From Paracholeplasma vituli (GTDB lineage: Bacteria > Bacillota_I > Bacilli_A > Acholeplasmatales > UBA5453), in the NCBI RefSeq assembly GCF_025446935.1, contig NZ_JAOEGN010000008.1, forward strand, positions 18,147 to 82,146: 64,000 nt of DNA. Direction: 5' to 3'. The translations under genes were made by a program, and so were the position numbers. Under the pieces are notes generated by a model that worked only from the letters and a program-made list of their open reading frames with translations, was not told the origin of the DNA and did no database searches. Positions 44,417 to 52,833 of this stretch are shown here, piece by piece (the first letter of the stretch is position 1; each line of letters begins with the position of its first letter).

Positions 44417-45451
44417 TTATACCCCCCATCTCACCACATTAGCAGCCCATACATATCCGATTCCGGCCGCAAGCATGCAAACTACGGAACCATCCTTCAC
44501 TTGACCGCTTTGTAAAGCTAAGTGCAAGGATAGGATTTGGTCGATTTGACCGATATGACCATAATTTTCCAAGTAAATGGATTGTTCTGGGGTAAGATTT
44601 AAATCTTGAAGTAAGGAGAAATGTCCAGAACGCTTCATATGGAGGATTGCTAAGAACCCGTCTTTAGAAAACTGTTCTTTAGTGATATTCGATTTACGAA
44701 GTGATTCTTCAATACATTTATTCCAGTTTGGCATTGAGACTTCATTCAAACGATTTTTCATCTTGATCGGGTCTAATAAACGTAAAGATTTTTTCGCTTC
44801 TTCTAGATTTTCTGAAGTAATTGGATTACAAATCCCACCAATTTCAACCCCAGCGGTTCTAGATAATGAACCATCCCCAATAATGTGAGAGCCTAAAAGT
44901 AAATTTTTACCATAGTTCTTCTTCAGGATGATGGCACCGCCACCAGCCGCTAAGTCATACATCATCGACATGTTGCGGTCTGCATAGTCCACAAAGTCTA
45001 GATTACGATAACCACCAACAACCATTACGGTATGTACATCATCATCAGCAATCAACATGTCTTTCGCCATTTTAAGTGCTGAAACAGTGGTGCAGCATCG
45101 ATTTTGAACGTCGATACCCCAAGCATTCACTGCACCAATACGATCTTGAACGTAAAGTGCTGAGGTCGTTAGAGGATATTCTTTCCATTCTTCAGTTACA
45201 CAAAGAATGACGTCGATTTCTTTTGGGTCTACCCCAGTATTTTTTAAACAATCGAGTGCAGCTAATGCACCCATTTCTTGAGAACCATCCATTACAGGGT
45301 CGGCTGGAACGATTTTCTCAATAATACCTAATTTTTCTTCAATGGCTTGTTCAGTCCAAATGCCATTGGTTTTTTCTGCGATTTCTTTCGCAGTCATTCT
45401 ACCTTTCGGTAAATATATGCCTGTACCGACAATGCCTACAGTTGGTTTCAT
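44417..45451 (-). CDS. 3-oxoacyl-ACP synthase III-like condensing enzyme
   Basis: The 344-residue thiolase-fold protein belongs to the FabH/KAS III superfamily. The Cys nucleophile is in VQNRCCTTVSAL (about 117-128). The usual His and Asn are in altered contexts, FLAILHMKRSGHF and YLENYGHIGQID, in place of the FabH PHQAN and GNTS motifs. This suggests a substrate other than acyl-ACP, such as a CoA ester; the family is annotated variously. It lies 88 bases after the SDR gene and one base before livH. It is unlikely to be the housekeeping FabH. Confidence 0.75.
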   Translation of the reverse strand: MKPTVGIVGTGIYLPKGRMTAKEIAEKTNGIWTEQAIEEKLGIIEKIVPADPVMDGSQEMGALAALDCLKNTGVDPKEIDVILCVTEEWKEYPLTTSALYVQDRIGAVNAWGIDVQNRCCTTVSALKMAKDMLIADDDVHTVMVVGGYRNLDFVDYADRNMSMMYDLAAGGGAIILKKNYGKNLLLGSHIIGDGSLSRTAGVEIGGICNPITSENLEEAKKSLRLLDPIKMKNRLNEVSMPNWNKCIEESLRKSNITKEQFSKDGFLAILHMKRSGHFSLLQDLNLTPEQSIYLENYGHIGQIDQILSLHLALQSGQVKDGSVVCMLAAGIGYVWAANVVRWGV

Positions 45452-45539
45452 GTGTTAAGATCCTTTCTTACCTTATAAAAGGCTTTAATATTATACGAAC
45501 GACAAGCCAAACGGGTCGTTTGGCATGTTTTCGATTCGA

Positions 45540-46259
45540 TTATAGACGCATACCGCCGTTGACGTTTAGAGTTTGTCCTGTGATGTATGAGGAGTCGTCG
45601 CTTGCTAAGAATAAAGCAGCTTTAGCGATTTCTTCTGGTTGTCCAAGACGACCTAACATCGTTAATTTAGCGAATCCATCAAGAAGTTCTTGCGGAACGG
45701 TCTTTAAAATATCAGTCATAACATAGCCTGGAGCGATGGCATTGACTCTTACGTTCGCACCTTTACGTGCAAATTCTTTAGCCCAAGTCATGGTTAAACC
45801 AATAACCCCTGCTTTAGTTGCCGCGTAGTTTGCTTGTCCAATGTTACCAAATACGCCGACAACAGAGGAAATATTGATGATTGAACCTTTACCTTGGTTT
45901 TCCATTTGAGGTCTAACATGACGTGTTAAGTTGAATACACCTTTTAAGTTAACGTTAATAACAGCGTCCCATTGTTCGTCAGTCATTTTACGTGTCATAG
46001 CATCTTTAGTGATCCCTGCATTGTTCACAAGGATATCGATATGACCGAATTCAGCCATAACTTCATCAAAGAAGGTTTTGCAGCCTTGAGAATCTGTGAC
46101 GTTTAATTTCTTATAAACTACATTTTCGCATTCATAGGTCATTTCACCCATGTCAGCGGCTATAACTTTTGCGCCTTCTGAAGCAAAAGCTTTCGCAATT
46201 TCCATACCAATACCTTTTGCACCACCTGTAATGATGGCTACTTGTCCTTGTAATTTCAT
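45540..46259 (-). CDS. SDR oxidoreductase, FabG/PhaB-like 3-oxoacyl reductase
   Basis: The 239-residue short-chain dehydrogenase has the cofactor motif TGGAKGIGMEIA (about 11-22), NNAGIT, the Ser-Tyr-Lys triad (SSVVGVFGNIGQANYAATKAG, split here as ISSVVG and YAATKAG) and the C-terminal GQTLNVNGGM typical of FabG. Lying next to a thiolase, it probably acts on a 3-oxoacyl-CoA such as acetoacetyl-CoA (PhaB-like) rather than on ACP in fatty-acid synthesis. It starts 12 bases after the thiolase stop. Confidence 0.88.
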   Translation of the reverse strand: MKLQGQVAIITGGAKGIGMEIAKAFASEGAKVIAADMGEMTYECENVVYKKLNVTDSQGCKTFFDEVMAEFGHIDILVNNAGITKDAMTRKMTDEQWDAVINVNLKGVFNLTRHVRPQMENQGKGSIINISSVVGVFGNIGQANYAATKAGVIGLTMTWAKEFARKGANVRVNAIAPGYVMTDILKTVPQELLDGFAKLTMLGRLGQPEEIAKAALFLASDDSSYITGQTLNVNGGMRL

Positions 46260-46271
46260 AATGTTCTCCTT

Positions 46272-47480
46272 CTATCGTTTAACGATGATTGCGGTCCCCA
46301 TACCGCCACCGATGCATAGGCTAGCTAAGCCCATGTGCTTGTTTTGTTTTTTAAGTTCATGAATCAATGTGACAATAATTCTGTTACCAGAGACACCAAC
46401 TGGATGTCCTAAAGCAATTGCGCCACCATTGACATTTGTTTTGTTGAGTAAGGATTCTTTAGAAACACCATGTGCTTCTGCTAATTCATTTACAACACCT
46501 AAACTTTGTGCGGCGAATGCTTCGTTAAGTTCTAACAACTCCATATCGTCTAACTTTAAGTTTGCACGTTGTAATACATCTTTCACAGCTGGAACTGGAC
46601 CTAGACCCATCACATTTGGATCAACACCACCTTGGCCAACCGCTACAACTTCACCAAGAACTGGTAAGTTATTTTGTTTAACCATCGCTTCAGATGCGAG
46701 GATTAGAAAGCTTGCACCATCGTTGATACCGGATGAGCTACCAGCGGTAACGATACCATCGTTTTTAAACGCTGGTCTTAGTTTAGCCATTTTTTCTGAA
46801 TTGGTCCCACGATTCGGGTATTCGTCTTGTGCAAATACAATGGTTTCTTTTTTCGTTTTGATTTCGATTGGTACGATTTCGTCTGCGAATTTACCACCAT
46901 CTACTGCTTGAATGGCTTTTTGTTGTGATGATAATGAGAATGTATCTAATTCTTCACGAGTTAACCCATGTTTAGCTGCAATGTTTTCAGCAGTAATACC
47001 CATGTGCATACCTGGAGTGAAAGAATCATGAAGCGCGTCTTGTAAAATGGTATCTTTCATATCGAATGCACCCATTTTGACACCGTCACGAATCTTCGAG
47101 GATACCACATACGGTGCATTACTCATGGATTCAACACCACCAGCAACAACCAAATTGGAAAATCCAGATTGGATGCTGACATAAGCGTTCATAACCGATT
47201 TCATACCACTTCCACATACCATATTTAAGGTATAGGCTGGAACTTCTTGTGGAATTCCAGATTTGATTGAGATTTGTCTAGCTATGTTTTGTCCAAGCCC
47301 TGCTTGAATAACGTTACCGACGATGACTTCATCTATACGATCTGTCGGTACCTTGGTATCAGCTAAAAGTTGCTTAAGTACTTGAGTACCAAGATCGGAT
47401 GGATGCATGTCTTTGAGTGTACCTAGGAAAGATCCAATTGGACTTCTCTTAGCACCCACAATAAAAACTTTTTGGTTCAT
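46272..47480 (-). CDS. acetyl-CoA C-acetyltransferase (thiolase)
   Basis: Thiolase condenses two acetyl-CoA or cleaves 3-oxoacyl-CoA. From ATG 47480 the protein has 402 residues with the nucleophile Cys in NMVCGSGMKSV (about 85-95), the His in GGAIALGHPVGVSG (about 350-363) and the second Cys in ASLCIGGGMGTA. I choose 47480 because GGAGGAG lies 6 bases before it; the frame opens five codons earlier. It is the first gene of the 11-gene operon ending at 36082. Confidence 0.93.
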   Translation of the reverse strand: MNQKVFIVGAKRSPIGSFLGTLKDMHPSDLGTQVLKQLLADTKVPTDRIDEVIVGNVIQAGLGQNIARQISIKSGIPQEVPAYTLNMVCGSGMKSVMNAYVSIQSGFSNLVVAGGVESMSNAPYVVSSKIRDGVKMGAFDMKDTILQDALHDSFTPGMHMGITAENIAAKHGLTREELDTFSLSSQQKAIQAVDGGKFADEIVPIEIKTKKETIVFAQDEYPNRGTNSEKMAKLRPAFKNDGIVTAGSSSGINDGASFLILASEAMVKQNNLPVLGEVVAVGQGGVDPNVMGLGPVPAVKDVLQRANLKLDDMELLELNEAFAAQSLGVVNELAEAHGVSKESLLNKTNVNGGAIALGHPVGVSGNRIIVTLIHELKKQNKHMGLASLCIGGGMGTAIIVKR

Positions 47481-47554
47481 ATTAGTCTCCTCCATATTTG
47501 TTGATTTGTATTTTGATCGATTGAATCGCTTTTCAATTGGTCTTTAAAAATACG

Positions 47555-47568
47555 TGAATAAAAATTCA
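47555..47568. promoter_or_regulatory. candidate operator in thiolase leader
   Basis: TGAAT-AAAA-ATTCA is a perfect inverted repeat just downstream of the predicted transcription start of the thiolase operon. The TGAAT/ATTCA arms match those of ATTCA-CCT-TGAAT at 47630-47642, upstream of the -35 box. A TetR-type repressor encoded divergently is the obvious candidate to bind them. Confidence 0.5.
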
Positions 47569-47580
47569 TATCACATCTTC

Positions 47581-47609
47581 ATTCTACGTGATTGAAACAA
47601 GGTTGTCAA
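47581..47609 (-). promoter_or_regulatory. promoter of the thiolase/Liv operon
   Basis: TTGACA (47609-47604), 17 bases, TAGAAT (47586-47581) on the minus strand. This and the TetR promoter account for most of the 351-base gap 47481-47831. Confidence 0.8.
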
Positions 47610-47688
47610 GCGCTTACATAAAAATAATTATTCACCTTGAATGTAATCCCATTTACGAAACACCTTATCACCTGAACAAGCATTCACA

Positions 47689-47705
47689 ATGAAATGTAAT
47701 TTCAT
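47689..47705. promoter_or_regulatory. 17-bp palindrome upstream of the TetR gene
   Basis: ATGAAAT-GTA-ATTTCAT has perfect 7-base arms. It is about 82 bases upstream of the TetR promoter -35 and about 80 bases upstream of the thiolase -35, between the two divergent promoters. Confidence 0.5.
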
Positions 47706-47786
47706 AGGACGGATAACAGCGTATCTATAACGAAAATGCAACTCACGAAAAACTAAAACATGAAGAATAGAGGTAAAAAATATTGC

Positions 47787-47815
47787 TTGTATTTTAATGA
47801 ATCGTGCTATACAAT
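47787..47815 (+). promoter_or_regulatory. promoter of the TetR gene
   Basis: TTGTAT (47787-47792), 17 bases, TACAAT (47810-47815). The start site would be about 10 bases before the chosen ATG. Confidence 0.5.
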
Positions 47816-47831
47816 GAAATCGGTGATGACT

Positions 47832-48479
47832 ATGAATAAAGACACATACAGATATCCAAAGACGCCTTCAGGTATTAAGACATTTAATAAGATTGTAGCA
47901 ACCGGTAAAAAGCTATTTGCTAAGAATGGATTCCAAGCTACATCAATCAATGACATTATCGCTAAGTCGAAGATTGCAGCAGGAACTTTTTACATTTACT
48001 TCGACAGTAAGTTGGCTTTATATCTATATATTCTCGATTTATACAGAGTTTCAATTCGTAAAGCCAGTGCCGAAGCAACCAAAGGTATGTCTACCCGATA
48101 TGATATTGAACGTGCTGGGATTAAAGCCTTCATCTCCTACGCTTTAAAGGATCCGCTTGCCTATCGAATCATTTGGGAATCTTTATTTGTAGATTTCGAT
48201 ATTTTCAAGAATTACTATGAAAGCTTCGCCGATGCTTACATCAAGCATTTAAAGGAATTCGTTGAAAAAGGTGAAATTAGGGAGGATTTAGATCTCGAAA
48301 CTTTGTCCTACACACTTATGGGAATATCGAATTTCGTTGGATTACAAGTTATTTTTAAAGAGAATAAAGATGAATCAGAACTTAATCGTATTATCGATGA
48401 AGCTATGAGTATTTTGGACCAAGGAATATTTAAAAATAAGCGCGTAATACGAGAATATGTTCACATTAATTTCTATTAA
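47832..48479 (+). CDS. TetR/AcrR family transcriptional regulator
   Basis: The 215-residue protein has a helix-turn-helix near the N-terminus (KKLFAKNGFQATSINDIIAKSKIAAGTFY, where the recognition part is AKSKIAAGTFYIYF, about 37-50) and a helical ligand-binding domain. TetR regulators of this shape often sense acyl-CoA or lipids. I choose ATG 47832, preceded by GGTGAT; longer frames from 47760 start upstream of the predicted transcript. It is divergent from the thiolase operon, its likely target. Confidence 0.88.
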   Translation: MNKDTYRYPKTPSGIKTFNKIVATGKKLFAKNGFQATSINDIIAKSKIAAGTFYIYFDSKLALYLYILDLYRVSIRKASAEATKGMSTRYDIERAGIKAFISYALKDPLAYRIIWESLFVDFDIFKNYYESFADAYIKHLKEFVEKGEIREDLDLETLSYTLMGISNFVGLQVIFKENKDESELNRIIDEAMSILDQGIFKNKRVIREYVHINFY

Positions 48480-48500
48480 ATTATATAAATAAATAAAAAT

Positions 48501-48533
48501 AAAAGCACCGTCTTATTTGACTGTGCTATTTTT
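48501..48533. terminator. bidirectional terminator between tetR and sipW1
   Basis: AGCACCGTC / GACTGTGCT stem (one C-T mismatch, 6-nt loop) followed by ATTTTTA on the plus strand and TTTTATTTTTA on the minus strand. Confidence 0.8.
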
Positions 48534-49178
48534 ATCGTTTTCAGCCTCTCTTCGGGCTTTCATCTCTGCTTCAAGTTCTAAACGTATACGTTCTTTTTCA
48601 GCCTTGATCCATTCATCTTTAGTAAGTTCATGTTCTGCCAACATTTTCTCTTCTTGTGCGTGACGCACCATTTTAATAAAGTTAACCATTTCGTGAACTA
48701 AGATAAACAGTAGAATAATGATAATGACGAGGAAGACAAGATTTTTATAGTTGAGTGTAATATTACCTATATCGAGTAACATAAAATTCGCTACCACAAT
48801 ACCGATAAAATTCTCTTCGGTGACATAGCCAGCATCGATAGCGGAATTGTTATCACCCTTTGTAACTAATCCTTCTTCAGTCGCTTCTATGGCTCTATGG
48901 ACAATGTTCTTATCCGTTCTAAAAGCGATGATAGGTTTACTACCAGCTTCTACATCGCTATAAACATCATCATAATCAATGTATTTAATAATAATGAATT
49001 CACCCGTCATAATGGTAGGTTCCATTGAACCCGACCCGACCACTGAATATGAGTAATTGAATATTTTGATATATCGATTTTCTTGCAGTGACATAGTCCC
49101 TATGACCAATAATAGAATCGAAGCTAGAAAGAAAAACACAGTCATTACCGATATCATTACTTTCATGACCCTTTTCAT
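48513..49178 (-). CDS. SipW-type signal peptidase I (copy 1)
   Basis: The 221-residue protein has membrane segments at about 9-28 and 141-160. The catalytic Ser is S51 in GSGSMEPTIMTGE, a His (H94, NIVHRAI) stands where bacterial type I enzymes have Lys, and D109 and D115 follow in KGDNNSAID. This Ser-His pattern is that of the ER/SipW class, which processes TasA-like fibre proteins. A charged cytoplasmic tail of about 50 residues contains AEKERIRLELEAEMK, also seen in the second copy at 52834. It has an AGGAGGTG ribosome site and lies 17 bases after the DUF2357-like gene. Confidence 0.88.
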   Translation of the reverse strand: MKRVMKVMISVMTVFFFLASILLLVIGTMSLQENRYIKIFNYSYSVVGSGSMEPTIMTGEFIIIKYIDYDDVYSDVEAGSKPIIAFRTDKNIVHRAIEATEEGLVTKGDNNSAIDAGYVTEENFIGIVVANFMLLDIGNITLNYKNLVFLVIIIILLFILVHEMVNFIKMVRHAQEEKMLAEHELTKDEWIKAEKERIRLELEAEMKARREAENDKNSTVK

Positions 49179-49195
49179 CTAGATTCACCTCCTTG

Positions 49196-51250
49196 TTATT
49201 CGTCTAAATTATCGATACTATCTTCTACCTTTTTAGGTTGTTTTGGTAAACCCTCTTTTTTCAATTTTTCAATTTCTTTAGTAGAATCTTTTTGAATATC
49301 GAGTAACGTCTTTTCTTGACGTTTAACCATCGATAATTTGAGTTTTTCAAAATCTTTGAAGAGTTTTTCTTGTTCTTTTTGGCGTTGTGCCTTAAGTTTC
49401 TTTAATAGACGCTCATGTTCAATTTTGGCTTTTTTACGTAGATTTGATACGACCAAACGATAATCGGCTTTGGCTTTCTTTTGTGCCTCAGCAATAGCCA
49501 GTTTTTCTTCGCGTTCTAGTTTCTTAAGTTGTTTTGCTTGTTCTTTTTCAATCGCTTCACGTTCAGCTTGGAAATGGCGGTCTAGCGTAGCAATCTTTTG
49601 ATCTAATTGACCTTGTAGCGTTTGTTTTAAAGTCTCAATAAGTGCATTGTTTTCTTCAATGGCTTTTTGAGTCTCAGCTGTGACTGTATCATCTACAATT
49701 TTCTTTTCTTCAGCTAATGCATCACGATTCTTATTAACAAGTTCTAAGTTATCTGTGAGCATCTGAGCTTCTTTAGCCGCAATGTCTTTTTGTTCCTTCA
49801 ACGCTGCTTCAATCTTAATACGTTCCGCTTCATCTTCAGTTTTCTTACGATACATGAGAATCAAACGTTGATTGGCTGCTTCAATATCTTTCATCAACTT
49901 ACGTTCTAAGCGAATGGCATTATTGTAGTCTACTTCTTTGGTTTCTCGAATGATTCTAGCAATTTTCGCTTTTTCCTTGCTGGCCTCTAAGTTTTTCTCT
50001 ACGTCGTCATCTTTAACAAGTCTAGAAAAGTAGTCATCATTCTCTTCTAATTCGAAGTGGTGTTTGAAAATAGCGTTGGTAATTGAAATCGTATCACGAA
50101 GCGCGCGCTTTAAACCGACTTCATAGGTTGAACTTCGTTCAACTTCTTCTTCAACACGTTTCTTGAATATTTTGATATTTTCTTGTAAGAAATATTGATT
50201 AATTCGTTCATCTTCAACGATGATGGGTTCTGGTGAATCTACGATATCATTGACGTGAATATTGGATATTCTGAATGCTTTTTTGATGATTTCTTTTTCA
50301 ACTATCTCATCATAAGATGGTTTTCTGACATTTTGATTGTACGCAACCATTGAGAATGTATTTAATGCCAATCTCTCTACAGCATCCTGATAAGATCTGT
50401 CAAATGTCATATCTTTTTCTTTAACAGTTACGTCATAAGCTAACGTGTTGTAACGGTCCAAGAATAGCCAAAGGACATAGCAGTTTCTAAAGTCCACGTT
50501 CTTTAAGATTACGTTGGTTTGCATGATTGGTGGTAATACTTTTTTCTCATTAGCCATTAGTGTCATAAAAGGCGAGTTACGAATCGCTGTAACACGCTTG
50601 GATAAGTATTCGACACGTTCCAAAATGCCTTTATTATAAATGTTGATGGATTTATCTTCAAGGTCTTCTTTAAACACGACATCCATGTTCAAATCGACTT
50701 CTAGGTCACTGATTTTAAAGTTTGATTGATAGTTAAAGTGCTTCTTTTGATAGGAGATGATATTATCTCTTATGAGGTCATGACGGCTTCTGACGAAGTT
50801 AAAAAGCCGTTCTATGAGGGTCATCACAAATCGGTTTTCATAAGTTCCATAGTCTACATCGGTCTCAGTGGTCATAATCTTCTTTGGCATCACGACCTCA
50901 TCGCGAATTTCACGAATAAAGTGGGTATGAGAAGCTAAATGACGAATCGAATTACTACGGATTTTTTTGGCCTTTTCTATGGGCACTATTTCTTCTAAGT
51001 ATTTTAACCCAGATTTTGGGTTTAATATGATTTTTTCAATGCTTGGGAAATAGGACTCAATGGTCTTAATCCACGTTTCATCAAAGGTCTTGGTTTCAGA
51101 CATACTCTTTTGATAAAGTGTGTTTTTGCCTGCCATGAGTGCACTATAAAAAGTCTTTGGAAAAGTTTGTGACTTTTCCAAATCTTTAATGGCTTGATCG
51201 TATGAATAGTAGTACTGACTTAATTTGTCTGTTTGTCTTTTTTTCATCAA
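49196..51250 (-). CDS. DUF2357-like protein with long coiled-coil tail
   Basis: The 684-residue cytoplasmic protein has two parts. Residues 1-350 look like the DUF2357 domain found in McrC-associated proteins (DVDYGTYENRFVMTLIERLF, given as TYENRFVMTLIERL near 135-148, and YVLWLFLDRYN). Residues about 395-684 are a charged coiled coil rich in Lys, Glu and Gln, ending VEDSIDNLDE. No PD-(D/E)xK nuclease motif is apparent. Its partner is the AAA+ gene 9 bases upstream. A scaffold for the ATPase is my inference; the DUF2357 call needs a profile search. Confidence 0.65.
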   Translation of the reverse strand: MMKKRQTDKLSQYYYSYDQAIKDLEKSQTFPKTFYSALMAGKNTLYQKSMSETKTFDETWIKTIESYFPSIEKIILNPKSGLKYLEEIVPIEKAKKIRSNSIRHLASHTHFIREIRDEVVMPKKIMTTETDVDYGTYENRFVMTLIERLFNFVRSRHDLIRDNIISYQKKHFNYQSNFKISDLEVDLNMDVVFKEDLEDKSINIYNKGILERVEYLSKRVTAIRNSPFMTLMANEKKVLPPIMQTNVILKNVDFRNCYVLWLFLDRYNTLAYDVTVKEKDMTFDRSYQDAVERLALNTFSMVAYNQNVRKPSYDEIVEKEIIKKAFRISNIHVNDIVDSPEPIIVEDERINQYFLQENIKIFKKRVEEEVERSSTYEVGLKRALRDTISITNAIFKHHFELEENDDYFSRLVKDDDVEKNLEASKEKAKIARIIRETKEVDYNNAIRLERKLMKDIEAANQRLILMYRKKTEDEAERIKIEAALKEQKDIAAKEAQMLTDNLELVNKNRDALAEEKKIVDDTVTAETQKAIEENNALIETLKQTLQGQLDQKIATLDRHFQAEREAIEKEQAKQLKKLEREEKLAIAEAQKKAKADYRLVVSNLRKKAKIEHERLLKKLKAQRQKEQEKLFKDFEKLKLSMVKRQEKTLLDIQKDSTKEIEKLKKEGLPKQPKKVEDSIDNLDE

Positions 51251-51259
51251 TTAAACACC

Positions 51260-52801
51260 TTAATTCATCTTCTTAAGGTCATTAATAAAGCTAATACATT
51301 CTTTAAATACGTTCTTACCAAATAACTTATCGAGCAATACGATCAATTCGCTCATTTCGTCTTGTAAGAACGGTAAGTTCAAGACTTCGAACTTTCTAAG
51401 GATCTTTCTCGCTACCATATAGTCTAATGCTTCATATTCAGTACCACCACAACCAACATAAATAGGTGTGAACAGTTTGATTTGTTTCATAATACGGTTA
51501 CCAAAGGTGATCTTGAATTTTTGAGCAATGAAATCGTCTAATTTACCTAAGTTATCCAATGCTTTTGGCGAAATTGGATGTGCTTTCCAGGCTGCATCAA
51601 ACAGAGTTTTCAAATACTCATGACTCATCACAACGCCCTCGGTATAAGGTGCATCGACAAACTCAGCTTTTGAGTTCATGATAATCGATGATGCACGGTC
51701 ATATACTTTATCCGTAATGGTGAAAGTCGAGTCATCTTTATTCGCTGTACCAATGAACCAAACGTTTTGTGGAACAAGAATTTTGCCGTCTATAAAGTGC
51801 TTAGGGTCAGAAGGTTGACGGTCCGATACAACGTCAATCTTCCATTCTGCTTCATTTGGCATTTCCATGATGGATAAGAATTCAGCAAAATAGTACTCAA
51901 TACGGGCTAAGTTTAATTCGTCTAAAACGATGAAATTTAAGTCTTCACGGTATGTCGTTTCATAGAGTTCTTTTAAGAAGTCTGTTTCATTAAACTTCTT
52001 CGTAAATTCGTTTAAATAACCAATCATTTCGGCTCTATCACGCCAGGACGGTTGAACAGAGATTATCGCTGAGTCGTGTCCGAAAAATTTGCCCATAGCA
52101 TAAGGCAAACTGGTTTTACCTGTACCGGAAATACCTTCAAGAATCAAAATCTTTGAAGAGGCCATCCCAGCAAAGAATGTTCGAATAATTTTTTCATTAT
52201 AATAAAGATTGAGTCTAGAAGCTGAGAAGTTAATGAATCTATTCACGAGTTCTGGTAGACCAATCGTGTCTTCTGGAGTCATTTGAATTGAGGTAATTAC
52301 ATTACGATACGCTTCATCAACTTGGGTTAATTTCGCAAAACGCGTAGGCCCCACAACTTGAGGCGTATTTTTGGGTTGGTCTGGTTCTTTACCTGGTAAG
52401 GATGAAGAGGCGGATGCACCACCTAATTTAAGCATTAAAATCTTATTCTTTTCATCAGCAAGTTCAACTGTTTTTTGTGTTAATAAAGCGACTTCCTCAA
52501 GAAGTTTATCTTTATCCATTTCCGTTTTAATGAAACGGATATAAACACGAAGTAATTGGTAGATTTTGAGAGTAAAGAAAACAATAAAAACCATATTAAT
52601 CCCAAGGATTAGTATGGCGATAAACCAGTCGAGGAAGCCAAATTTGGCACTCGCATCGACAAGATCTTGAAAATAAACACCAATGTCATTAAAAAGTAAA
52701 TCGGCAAATGCTTGTGTTAATCTGTTAAAGAATTTGCCGATGTTTTCGAAAAAATTTCTAATAAACTCGATGTAATAACGAGCAAAGTTAACCATCGTCA
52801 T
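51260..52801 (-). CDS. membrane-anchored McrB-like AAA+ ATPase
   Basis: The 513-residue protein has an amphipathic N-terminus, a membrane segment at about 58-80, a short coiled coil to residue 125, a Ser/Pro/Gly linker and then an AAA+ module of the McrB type. Walker A is GISGTGKT (223-230), Walker B FIVLDELNLAR with D294 and E295, and sensor 1 GTANKD (351-356); DRASS follows as arginine-finger region. Typical McrB is a cytosolic restriction GTPase, whereas this one is tethered to the membrane and lacks a DNA-reading N-domain. It is translated from an AGAGGT site and flanked by signal peptidase genes. Confidence 0.82.
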   Translation of the reverse strand: MTMVNFARYYIEFIRNFFENIGKFFNRLTQAFADLLFNDIGVYFQDLVDASAKFGFLDWFIAILILGINMVFIVFFTLKIYQLLRVYIRFIKTEMDKDKLLEEVALLTQKTVELADEKNKILMLKLGGASASSSLPGKEPDQPKNTPQVVGPTRFAKLTQVDEAYRNVITSIQMTPEDTIGLPELVNRFINFSASRLNLYYNEKIIRTFFAGMASSKILILEGISGTGKTSLPYAMGKFFGHDSAIISVQPSWRDRAEMIGYLNEFTKKFNETDFLKELYETTYREDLNFIVLDELNLARIEYYFAEFLSIMEMPNEAEWKIDVVSDRQPSDPKHFIDGKILVPQNVWFIGTANKDDSTFTITDKVYDRASSIIMNSKAEFVDAPYTEGVVMSHEYLKTLFDAAWKAHPISPKALDNLGKLDDFIAQKFKITFGNRIMKQIKLFTPIYVGCGGTEYEALDYMVARKILRKFEVLNLPFLQDEMSELIVLLDKLFGKNVFKECISFINDLKKMN

Positions 52802-52833
52802 CGTTCTTACCTCTCAAAATAAATAATACAGAG

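Noticed and set aside
46369..46911. 180-codon plus-strand frame opposite the thiolase gene
   Set aside because: Antisense to conserved thiolase motifs, with no promoter or ribosome site.
49196..52801. McrBC restriction system
   Set aside because: The ATPase is McrB-like, but it is membrane-anchored, no DNA-binding domain or nuclease motif is visible, and the neighbours are signal peptidases and secreted proteins. It is kept as a repurposed pair, not a defence system.
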